Below, piece by piece: positions 57,569 through 64,000 of a stretch of 64,000 nt of DNA (within the stretch, counting starts at the first letter, position 1; each line of letters opens with the position of its first letter). Below the pieces are notes generated by a model. That model was not told the DNA's origin. It made no database searches and saw only the letters and a program-made list of their open reading frames with translations. Where the stretch lies: contig NZ_CP109067.1 in the NCBI RefSeq assembly GCF_035917335.1, positions 6,633,001-6,697,000 of the forward strand, written 5' to 3'. This DNA comes from Micromonospora sp. NBC_01813 (lineage in GTDB: Bacteria; Actinomycetota; Actinomycetes; Mycobacteriales; Micromonosporaceae). The translations under genes were made by a program, and so were the position numbers.

Positions 57569-58529
57569 TCAGGTGACGATGAGGTCCTTGGCGTCGTTGC
57601 AGAAGCGGCGGACGGCGGGGGTGCGCCGGTACGGTCTGCACGGCGTGGTCGCCGAGGGCGAGTGCTTTGTTCAGTTCGGGTTGGTCCTGTCGGACGTAGG
57701 TGGTGGCGAGCAGAGCGTGGCGCAGCGCGCCTTCGCGGCTGTATTCGTTGTCCTGGAGTCGTAGTGCTGCCCGAAGGTGTTCGCGGGCGCGGGTCCAGTC
57801 TTCGAGTTTGACGTAGCAGTAGCCGGCTTGGGCGTGGGCCTGGGCTTCGTTGATCCAGTACGCCCAGTCGGGGTCGCCGTGTTCCGGGCGTTCGTCGGTG
57901 AGCCGGTCGAAGGCGCTGTCGAGCGCACGCCGGGTGTCGGCCACGGCGTGATTGTTGGCGTACACCTCAGCGGCGCGTAGGTCCAGGATCGTCCCGACTT
58001 TCGGGCTGGTGGCGGGGTAGCTGGCCCGCGCGGTCTCGGCGAGGGTGATCGACTGCCGGAGTTGGCCGAGGTCTTTCGCCTGGCAGGACATGAAGCCGAG
58101 GATGTTCGCGCCGAGGCCGCGGTCACCGGTGGCGTGGGCCTGGTAGAGGCCGGCGATCCAGAATCGTTGGGCCTGGCTGTGGTTGCCGTCGTCGAACGAC
58201 AGCCAGCCGGCGAGGCGCATCAGTTCACCGGCGGTGCCGCGCAGTCGTCGCCCGACTGAGTCGGTGTAGCGGCGCTCGCGTAGCACCTCGACCACGGTTG
58301 CCAGGTGTCGACGGACCAGGCCGAGTGTCTGGCCGCTGCCGAGGTGGTCGTCCATCCGCCGCAGGCTGGCGGTGACGGTGTCCAGGTGATCGACGACCTC
58401 GCCGGACAGCGGCCGGCCGGTCGCCGAGGCGACGTCCGACGGCTGCTGGGCGATGATCCACTCGTGTGCCGGTGACGTCAGTGCGGAACCGAGCAGAGTC
58501 AGGTACCTCCGTCGGCGCATGCCGCCTCC
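57569..58529 (-). pseudogene. HTH-TPR regulator, copy A (N-terminal HTH missing, C-terminal frameshift)
   Basis: Matches residues about 120-455 of the intact regulator at 60172-61539 (LTLLGSALTSPAHEWIIAQQPSDVASATGRPLSGEVVDHLD to LNKALALGDHAVQT). The N-terminal DNA-binding part is absent: the homology starts at about 58519 and the frame opens with a different leader (ATG at 58544). A 68-bp deletion shifts the frame at the end, so the open frame runs on to 57333, antisense to the SUKH gene, and does not use the stop at 57569 corresponding to that of copy B. Probably non-functional as a regulator. Confidence 0.8.
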
Positions 58530-58623
58530 CGACTCGGCAACCATCGTTGGCCGTGACTGGCGCAGTTGGTGAGCTCGTGGTGGCTCCGCTGTGCAGAGCC
58601 GCCACGAGCAGGGGAGTCAGGGA

Positions 58624-58812
58624 TTACGGGCGGGTGCTGTCGGACTTGAGGGTGGTGGTGAAGGTGGTCCAGGCGGCGGGGTCGAAGGTCAGCGTGCCGG
58701 CGGTGGGGGCTTTGGAGTCGCGTACGTCGATCTGGGTGCCCCGGTCGCGGACCTCGACGCACTGGCCGTTGTTGCCGGACCGGCTCGACGTGCGCCAGGC
58801 GTTACGTTCCAT
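58624..58812 (-). CDS. DUF397 family protein
   Basis: Sixty-two residues, a typical DUF397 protein: NAWRTSSRSGNNGQCVEVRDRGTQIDVRDSKAPTAGTLTFDPAAWTTFTTTLK. These small proteins are encoded next to DUF5753-type regulators in Streptomyces and relatives and are thought to act as a toxin-antitoxin-like or regulatory pair (WhiJ/BldB-type loci). The ATG overlaps the end of the DUF5753 gene by 11 bases. Confidence 0.92.
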   Translation of the reverse strand: MERNAWRTSSRSGNNGQCVEVRDRGTQIDVRDSKAPTAGTLTFDPAAWTTFTTTLKSDSTRP

Positions 58813-59476
58813 CCTCGCTCAGCTCCTTGATCAGCTTGACCGACTCGGCGGGCGACCTTGCCAGCATGCTGAGATTGTCGTACGCCGCCGAGATTCGCGC
58901 CAGGTCGCGGGTTGACTCAAGGAACAGCTCACCGGCCAGGGTCTCGATGTAGCCGAGCGGTGGATCGTCTCGCTCGAAGCTGAGCAGTGCGAAGCCGCTG
59001 CTGTCGGCCAGGTGTGCGCCGGCTTCGAAGCGCAGCACCTGGATCGTGACGTTGGGCAGTTCGCTGAGGGTGACGAGGTGGGCGAGTTGGTCGCGCAGTA
59101 CGTCTGGGCCGCCGACCTCGGTGCGCAGTGCCGCCTCGGACAGGATCGCCTTGAGTCGCAGCGGTGTCGGTTGCCGGTGCAGCACCTCCTGTCGGGTCAT
59201 CCGGGTGGCGACGCGCTGGTTGACCGTGTCCGGGTCGACCTCCCGGCCGATGATGTTGACCGCGCGGGCGTAGCGTTCGGTCTGGAGTAGACCGGGCACC
59301 AGCGTCGGTTCGTAGTTCTTCAGCTCGACGGCTTCGGACTCGTAGGCGATGTACGTCGCGTACTTGCCGCCGACGCGTTGCCACCAGCCGTCCTCACGCA
59401 GGTCGCGCGCCTGCGCGAGCAGCGACGAGCCGGGCTCGGCGTCGATCGGGACGCCGTAGGCGACGAGCAGCTCCAC
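58802..59476 (-). CDS. DUF5753 (Scr1-type) regulator, N-terminal helix-turn-helix lost
   Basis: The 224 residues present form the DUF5753 domain: WWQRVGGKYATYIAYESEAVELKNYEPTLVPGLLQTERYARAVN, TRMTRQEVLHRQPTPLRLKAILSEAALR and IQVLRFEAGAHLADSSGFALLSF. Full-length relatives have about 60 more residues with an XRE helix-turn-helix. Here recognisable homology starts only at VKPRAGDVVELLVAYGV (to about 59497), preceded by an in-frame stop and then unrelated sequence belonging to the SUKH gene. GTG at 59476 could still give a protein without its DNA-binding domain. Paired with the DUF397 gene downstream. Confidence 0.85.
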   Translation of the reverse strand: MELLVAYGVPIDAEPGSSLLAQARDLREDGWWQRVGGKYATYIAYESEAVELKNYEPTLVPGLLQTERYARAVNIIGREVDPDTVNQRVATRMTRQEVLHRQPTPLRLKAILSEAALRTEVGGPDVLRDQLAHLVTLSELPNVTIQVLRFEAGAHLADSSGFALLSFERDDPPLGYIETLAGELFLESTRDLARISAAYDNLSMLARSPAESVKLIKELSEDGT

Positions 59477-61190
59477 GACGTCACCGGCGCGTGGCTTGAC
59501 CTACTCGGAGCGGATAGTCTGTCCCAGTTGTGGCGACGTCATAGATCAGTTCAAAGCGAGATTTCTCGGCATTAATATTCGTATTTCGATCGGTTGGGAA
59601 CGAGTCATGCACGGAATTGCGGAGTTGGCGGAACTAATTCGCCAAGAGGAGCCCGATGGCGTACTTGGTATCACAAAAGAGCAAATTTCTGAGATTCAGG
59701 AGGCGTGGGGTGTTTCGAGGCTGCCGTTGGTATATGTAGAGTTCCTTTCCCGCATGGGGGCGTGTGCCGGTAGAGTTCTCCGCGGTACGGACGCCTTCTT
59801 CCCGGTCATTCTCCAGATGAAGGAGTGGGCAGACGAGTTCTTCGATGAAAATTCCGGGATCATCTCGCTTCCGGATGGGGCGGTTGTGTTCGCGATGCAT
59901 CAAGGCTATCTCGCCTACTGGATGTCAGGCGCTTCGTCATCCGATCCTGAAGTTGTGCTCTGCGCGGAAGCCGACCCATCTCCATTGCGCGTTTGGCCAT
60001 CTTTCACGGCATTCCTAGATTCGCATTACGTAGACGAGCCCGGGGTGAAGTAAGCGTCCGGTGGATGGGCTGGCGTCATCCATCGATCTTGACATGGCGG
60101 GAGGCGGAGTGGGCACGTAAGTTGCTTCTCTTGGCATCGGGCCGCTTCGTGGTCGAATAGGCGCGGCATTCTCAGGTGACGATGAGGTCCTTGGCGTCGT
60201 TGCAGAATCGGCGGACGGCGGGGGTGCGCCGGTACGGTCCGAGTACGCCGACGAGGTTGCGGACGTGTTTGATGCATCTGGCGGAGGTCACCTGGCCGGT
60301 GAGGGTCTGGACGGACTGATCGCCGAGGGCAAGCGCCTTGTCCAACTCCGGCTGTTCCTGCCGGACGTAGGTGGTGGCGAGCAGGGCGTTCCGCAGTGCG
60401 CCTTCGCGGCTGAACTCATTGTCCTGGAGCCGCAGCGCGGCTCGGAGGTGTTCGCGGGCGCGGGTCCAGTCTTCAAGCTTGACGTAACAGTAGCCGGCCT
60501 GGGCGTGGACCTGGGCTTCGTTGATCCAGTACGCCCAGTCGGGGTCGCCGTGTTCCGGACGTTCATCGGTGAGCCGGTCGAAGGCGCTGTCGAGCGCGCG
60601 CCGGGTGTCGGTGACCGCGTGGTTGTTGGCGTACGCCTCAGCGGCGCGTAGGTCGAGGATTGTTCCGACTTTCGGGCTGGTGGCGGGGTAGCTGGCTCGC
60701 GCTGTTTCGGCGAGGGTGATTGACTGCCGGAGTTGGCCGAGGTCTTTGGCCTGGCAGGACATGAAGCCGAGGATGTTCGCGCCGAGGCCGCGGTCACCGG
60801 CGGTGTGGGCCTGGTAGAGGCCGGCGATCCAGAATCGTTGGGCCTGGCTGTGGTTGCCGTCGTCGAACGACAGCCAGCCGGCGAGGCGCATCAGTTCACC
60901 GGCGGTGCCGTGCAGTCGTCGCCCGACTGAGTCGGTGTAGCGGCGCTCGCGTAGCACCTCGACCACGGTTGCCAGGTGTCGACGGACCAGGCCGAGTGTC
61001 TGGCCGCTGCCGAGGTGGTCGTCCATCCGCCGCAGGCTGGCGGTGACGGTGTCCAGGTGATCGACGACCTCGCCGGACAGCGGCCGGCCGGTCGCCGAGG
61101 CTACGTCCGACGGCTGCTGGGCGATGATCCACTCGTGTGCCGGTGACGTCAGTGCGGAACCGAGCAGAGCGAGGAACATCCGTCGGTGCG
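59415..61190. repeat. Large direct duplication, copy B (homologous to 56812-58519)
   Basis: The more complete copy: it continues on the left into the DUF5753 gene and on the right into the full HTH-TPR gene. Differences from copy A are scattered substitutions, a lost T near 59527 in A and a 68-bp deletion in A. Confidence 0.85.
59496..60053 (+). CDS. SUKH-type immunity protein, copy B
   Basis: A 185-residue SUKH protein with the same core as copy A (ITKEQISEIQEAWGVSRLPLVYVEFLSRMG; DGAVVFAMHQGYLAYWMSG; LRVWPSFTAFLDSHYV). The ATG used in copy A is ATA here, so the first start in frame is TTG at 59496, giving an N terminus MTYSERIVCPSCGDVIDQF with a possible half zinc ribbon (CPSC). ATG at 59607 (MHGIAELAEL) is the shorter alternative. 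Low GC. Its upstream sequence overlaps the truncated DUF5753 gene, so it appears to have been inserted there by recombination. Confidence 0.75.
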   Translation: MTYSERIVCPSCGDVIDQFKARFLGINIRISIGWERVMHGIAELAELIRQEEPDGVLGITKEQISEIQEAWGVSRLPLVYVEFLSRMGACAGRVLRGTDAFFPVILQMKEWADEFFDENSGIISLPDGAVVFAMHQGYLAYWMSGASSSDPEVVLCAEADPSPLRVWPSFTAFLDSHYVDEPGVK

Positions 61191-61539
61191 TCATTGTCTC
61201 AGGTTCGTTCACGACCATGGCTGCTTGCAAGGCCCCGGCAGGTGTCCACGGTAGTTCCAGACCAGCCGACGCCGGAGCGGCGTCGAAGCCGTCATCGGGC
61301 CAGCCCAGCTCATCGAGGGTGACCGTCCGCTGCACCTGCTCGGCCAACAGCGCGACGGTCAGCGACGGCCACGGGCTACGCGGCACCTCGCCCTTCTTCC
61401 ACTTGTACGGTGTCTTGAGGTGCAGCCGCTCCGCACGACCGTGCCGCTCGGCGCACTCGTTCAGCCGCCGGGCAAGCTGCTCAGGCTGCCAGCCCGCCTC
61501 GGCCAGCAATCGGGTGATCCCGTTCCCGCTGACTGCCAC
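60172..61539 (-). CDS. HTH and TPR-domain transcriptional regulator (full-length)
   Basis: A 455-residue protein. The N-terminal region (ITRLLAEAGWQPEQLARRLNECAERHGRAERLHLKTPYKWKKGEVPRSPWPSLTVALLAEQ) is a helix-turn-helix-like DNA-binding module; the TPR-type helical repeats follow (ELMRLAGWLSFDDGNHSQAQRFWIAGLYQAH, GLGANILGFMSCQAKDLGQLRQSITLAETAR, AGYCYVKLEDWTRAREHLRAALRLQ). This layout is shared with NsdA-like regulators of development and antibiotic production in actinomycetes. GTG at 61539 has GAAGGG upstream. The 241-bp gap up to 61780 is its likely promoter region, divergent from the next gene. Confidence 0.85.
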   Translation of the reverse strand: MAVSGNGITRLLAEAGWQPEQLARRLNECAERHGRAERLHLKTPYKWKKGEVPRSPWPSLTVALLAEQVQRTVTLDELGWPDDGFDAAPASAGLELPWTPAGALQAAMVVNEPETMTHRRMFLALLGSALTSPAHEWIIAQQPSDVASATGRPLSGEVVDHLDTVTASLRRMDDHLGSGQTLGLVRRHLATVVEVLRERRYTDSVGRRLHGTAGELMRLAGWLSFDDGNHSQAQRFWIAGLYQAHTAGDRGLGANILGFMSCQAKDLGQLRQSITLAETARASYPATSPKVGTILDLRAAEAYANNHAVTDTRRALDSAFDRLTDERPEHGDPDWAYWINEAQVHAQAGYCYVKLEDWTRAREHLRAALRLQDNEFSREGALRNALLATTYVRQEQPELDKALALGDQSVQTLTGQVTSARCIKHVRNLVGVLGPYRRTPAVRRFCNDAKDLIVT

Positions 61540-61780
61540 CGCATCGACCCTTCACCCGTAGTGGTCGCTCCCACGCACAGTAGCGAACCTGGTGTCCGGC
61601 AGGCTGCCCCGACACTGATCCGCACCGATACGCACCACGCGCACCCCCTCCAGCCGCCACTCGGCTGAGGTCAACTGAGTACATCGGATTCCGGCGGTGA
61701 CCCGAGTCCGATTCCGGTAAACGGGTCGGGGGTCGGGGCGCGGCAACGCCCCGACCCGCCGGCCTCGCCAGAAGGTGAGA

Positions 61781-61930
61781 GTGCTCGTGATCGCCAGACT
61801 GCTACCGATCGTCTTCGCCGGCCTGATGCCCGGCTTCCTGCTCGGCCTGTTCACGTTCCGGGTCAAGTCCCGGTGGTGTCCGCGCTGCGGCGAAGCCACC
61901 GAAGCCATCCACCGCAGCCTGCACCGATGA
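61781..61930 (+). CDS. Small membrane protein with CPRCG motif
   Basis: About 49 residues. It starts with a hydrophobic helix (VIARLLPIVFAGLMPGFLLGLFTF) followed by RVKSRWCPRCGEATEAIHRS. GTG at 61781 (or 61787) follows GAAGGTGAGA, and the stop overlaps the next gene's ATG (ATGA), so translation is coupled. Too short to be found by length filters, but its codon pattern, ribosome site and coupling support it. The single CxxC could bind metal in a dimer. Function unknown. Confidence 0.7.
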   Translation: MLVIARLLPIVFAGLMPGFLLGLFTFRVKSRWCPRCGEATEAIHRSLHR

Positions 61931-63132
61931 CCGCGCCTGGCCGCCACCGCATCGCCGAACTGCCGATCGGCCGGCGGGTCGCCCAACTCCGTACCCGACG
62001 TGGCCTCACCCAGCAGGTGTTCGCTGACCGGATCGGCAAGTCCCACTCGTGGGTCGACAAGGTCGAACGCGGCATCCGCTCCCTCGACCGGATCTCCGTC
62101 GTCCACACCGTCGCCGCTGTCCTCGGCGTCACCCCCGAAACCATCCTCGGCCCCACCACCAGCCGGCCCGAGCCCACCACCGACACCACGGCCGCCGTCG
62201 AACACCTGCGCGCCGCCCTCGCCCGCTACGACACCCCCACCCCCGACCAACCCTCATCCTCCGCCGAGGACCTGCACCACCGCATCCGGTACGCCCACAG
62301 CGCGTACCAGCACGCCCACTACCCACAACTGCTCCGTACGCTGCCCGACCTGCTCACCCACACCCGCCACACCACCACCGGCGACGCCCCCGACGCCGCG
62401 TACCTGCCCACCCGGGTCTACCGACTCACCGCCCATCTGCTGACCAAGCTCGACGAGCCCCACCTCGCCTGGCTCGCCGCCGACCGCGCCATCGCCACCG
62501 CCAACGGCCACCCCCGGCACACCGCCGCAGCCGCCATCGCGCTCGCCCAGGCGCTCCGCGCCCTGCACCGCAGCACCCTCGCGACCCAGGCCGCGCTCAC
62601 CGCCGTACCGCTGATCGACCCGGCCGCGACCGACGACCCGGCACCGGACGGCCATGCTCTCGCCGGCACCCTGCTGATCGAAGCCGCCCTCGCCGCCGCC
62701 ACCGGCAACGACCCCGCCGGCGCACAGCATTACGCAGACCGTGCCGCCAAGCTTGCCGCTACCCGCCCGACCGACACCACCACCGGCTTCGGGCCCACCG
62801 CCGTCGAACTCGCCCGCGCCCAGATCGCCACCATCCTCGGCAACCCGCACCAGGCCATCACCCACCACCAGCACGCCACCGCCGGTCACGGCTGGCGGGA
62901 GCTACCCGCCGAGCACCGCGCTGCCCACCTGATCGACATCACCCGCGCCCACCTCGACACCGGCAACCCCGCCGCCGCCGCCCGCGCCATCATCGCCGCC
63001 GACCAGATCGCCCCCGCCGAAACCCGCACCAGACCCGCCGCCCACCGCATCATCACCACACTCCTGCAGACCGGCCCCACCCCCGACCTGACCCGCCTCG
63101 CCACCACCATCGGCCTCACCCCACGACCCTGA
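61927..63132 (+). CDS. XRE family regulator with C-terminal TPR region
   Basis: A 401-residue cytosolic regulator. The N-terminal helix-turn-helix is classic: RRVAQLRTRRGLTQQVFADRIGKSHSWVDKVERGIRSLDRISVVHTVAAVLGVTPETIL (about residues 14-75). The remainder is a long TPR-like helical domain, extremely rich in Ala, Thr, His and Pro with nearly all third positions C or G, making shadow reading frames in every phase. ATG at 61927 overlaps the previous gene by four bases. A regulator of unknown target, of the type often found near small membrane proteins in Micromonospora. Confidence 0.85.
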   Translation: MTAPGRHRIAELPIGRRVAQLRTRRGLTQQVFADRIGKSHSWVDKVERGIRSLDRISVVHTVAAVLGVTPETILGPTTSRPEPTTDTTAAVEHLRAALARYDTPTPDQPSSSAEDLHHRIRYAHSAYQHAHYPQLLRTLPDLLTHTRHTTTGDAPDAAYLPTRVYRLTAHLLTKLDEPHLAWLAADRAIATANGHPRHTAAAAIALAQALRALHRSTLATQAALTAVPLIDPAATDDPAPDGHALAGTLLIEAALAAATGNDPAGAQHYADRAAKLAATRPTDTTTGFGPTAVELARAQIATILGNPHQAITHHQHATAGHGWRELPAEHRAAHLIDITRAHLDTGNPAAAARAIIAADQIAPAETRTRPAAHRIITTLLQTGPTPDLTRLATTIGLTPRP

Positions 63133-63166
63133 CCAGCCGGCTGCTGGAGCGCGACTCCTGAGGAGT

Positions 63167-63258
63167 GCTCGAAATTTGGTAACTGGACTGCTCGAATCTT
63201 GGTGTCTGCACTTCTCGAATTATGGTAGTTTGACATCCTGGGATTTGGTGCTTCATCG
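63167..63258 (+). promoter_or_regulatory. Tandem 23-bp repeats upstream of the AAA ATPase gene
   Basis: Three units (63167-63189, 63190-63212, 63213-63235) share CTCGAA-N3-TGGT in fixed register, and a fourth, degenerate unit follows in phase (63236-63258, CCTGGGATTTGGT). TTGACA (63230-63235) overlaps unit 3. The 23-bp spacing is about two helix turns, so a regulator could bind cooperatively on one face of the DNA. Region is AT-rich compared with flanks. Confidence 0.7.
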
Positions 63259-63278
63259 CTACGGAGGGGATCAGGGTG

Positions 63279-64000
63279 ATGGAATCACTCGCCGGGATCG
63301 CACAGCGGCGAGTCTCTGCGCTGCTCGATGACCTGCTCCAGGTGGAGCCGGTCATCGCCCTGCACGGCCCTCGCTCCGTTGGCAAGTCCACAGTCCTGCG
63401 CGCGCTCGCCGACAGCCACGGGGTCCCCGTTCTGGACCTGGACGAGTTGAGCATTCGAGACGCGGTGGTGGCCAACCCGCAGACAGCTGTCACCACGCCG
63501 AGCTTGCTCTGCGTGGACGAGTATCAGCACGCCCCGCAGATCCTCGACGCGTTGAAGGCTCGACTCAACCGCGAAGGCAGCCGGCCGGGCACCGCCGCGC
63601 TGACCGGGTCGACCCGCCAGGACGCGCTGCCCCGCACCGCGCAGGCACTCACCGGCCGCCTGCACACCATGACGATCTGGCCCATGTCACAAGGAGAGAT
63701 CGGCGGCGTCCACGAGAATTTCCTTCCGGCGCTTCGCGCAGCGCCCGACGCGGCCGTCGCAGCTTGGCCGGCGTCAACGACCACCCGGACGGAGTACGTC
63801 GATCGACTCTGCGCCGGGGGATTCCCTCTGGCCCTGCGCCGCACAGGCCCCGCGCGCGATCGTTGGTTCGACGACTACGTCCGCCAGTCGCTGGAGCGCG
63901 ACGCCATCGAGCTTGTCCGGGTACGGCAGCGCAGCATGCTGCGAGAGCTGCTGGGTCGACTGGCCGGACGAACCGGGCAGGTACTCAACCTGACCAGCGT
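63279..64000 (+). CDS. AAA ATPase of the DUF4143 type (3' end outside window)
   Basis: The frame is open from ATG at 63279 (or GTG at 63276, with GGAGGGG upstream) to the window end, about 240 residues. Walker A is IALHGPRSVGKSTVLRAL, the Walker B-like segment is SLLCVDEYQHAPQILDALKARLN, sensor-1 ALTGSTRQD, followed by RTAQALTGRLHTMTIWPMSQGE and WFDDYVRQSLERDAIELVRV. This order is that of the AAA_14/DUF4143 proteins, common chromosomal or mobile-element ATPases of unclear role, sometimes discussed in stress or toxin contexts. The DUF4143 domain itself would lie beyond the end. Confidence 0.85.
   Translation, partial: MESLAGIAQRRVSALLDDLLQVEPVIALHGPRSVGKSTVLRALADSHGVPVLDLDELSIRDAVVANPQTAVTTPSLLCVDEYQHAPQILDALKARLNREGSRPGTAALTGSTRQDALPRTAQALTGRLHTMTIWPMSQGEIGGVHENFLPALRAAPDAAVAAWPASTTTRTEYVDRLCAGGFPLALRRTGPARDRWFDDYVRQSLERDAIELVRVRQRSMLRELLGRLAGRTGQVLNLTS

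Larger units (their letters stand above)
56812..58519. repeat. Large direct duplication, copy A (homologous to 59415-61190)
   Basis: Copy A contains the DUF5753 sliver, a SUKH gene and most of an HTH-TPR regulator gene; copy B is at 59415-61190. The offset is 2603 bp before and 2671 bp after a 68-bp deletion in copy A (between two GGTC repeats at the positions corresponding to 60236 and 60304). Copy A ends where the DUF397/DUF5753 pair begins, as expected if a unit of about 2.67 kb was tandemly duplicated and the left copy later lost its left end. Confidence 0.85.

Noticed and set aside
63167-63258. CRISPR array
   Set aside because: Units are tandem with no separate spacers, are imperfect, and no cas genes are present.

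Overview
The window is from a high-GC actinobacterium, most likely a member of the Micromonosporaceae (Micromonospora or a close relative). The evidence is the very high GC with G/C third codon positions, frequent GTG starts, leaderless-looking promoters directly before prfB and ftsE, a one-piece tmRNA with an actinobacterial tag, and conserved actinobacterial neighbours (secA with Rv3235-like and DUF6912 genes, prfB-ftsE-ftsX-smpB-ssrA, GlnR, DUF397/DUF5753 pairs). No sequence search was run, so family names rest on recognised motifs.

Bases 1-16260 are core chromosome: the 3' end of secA, an Rv3235-like gene with a probable frameshift, a small HTH gene, proline catabolism (P5C dehydrogenase), a Ser/Thr kinase, a PadR regulator, prfB, the FtsEX divisome transporter, the SmpB/tmRNA ribosome-rescue pair, MTA phosphorylase, a YqgE/AlgH protein and tRNA-Ala(GGC).

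Bases 16300-31930 are accessory metabolism and regulation: a large secreted CBM2 protein, a frameshifted secreted protein, a SARP regulator fused to an ABATE/CGNR module (also frame-broken), an SRPBCC-ArsR-SRPBCC set, and a catabolic island. The island has an SMP-30 lactonase, SDR, thiolase, complete ribose-type ABC importer, TetR regulator and acyl-CoA ligase, and probably imports and breaks down one unidentified substrate through CoA intermediates. Bases 31980-41190 hold a SWIM-SNF2 ATPase, a probable LPxTG surface protein, GlnR, and an ArsR-SRPBCC-DHFR-like operon.

Bases 41189-61190 are the most dynamic part, a secreted polymorphic-toxin locus. A 1047-residue FG-GAP surface protein is divergent from a 2625-residue RHS protein carrying a ricin-type lectin, an RHS core, a Hint autoprotease domain and a C-terminal NucA/NucB-like DNase tip, followed at once by a SUKH-type immunity gene. 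Downstream are displaced parts: a second Hint-toxin cassette with a different tip, broken by indels but followed by its own candidate immunity gene; a third Hint fragment split by an IS4-family element with perfect 18-bp inverted ends and a 12-bp target duplication; and a decayed tandem duplication (unit about 2.67 kb) carrying two more SUKH genes, DUF397/DUF5753 genes and HTH-TPR regulators. This looks like cassette exchange with retention of orphan immunity genes.

The last 2.5 kb holds a small membrane protein overlapping an HTH-TPR regulator, then an AAA ATPase running off the window, preceded by three to four 23-bp tandem repeats that look like an operator. No CRISPR array, rRNA or replication origin was seen.
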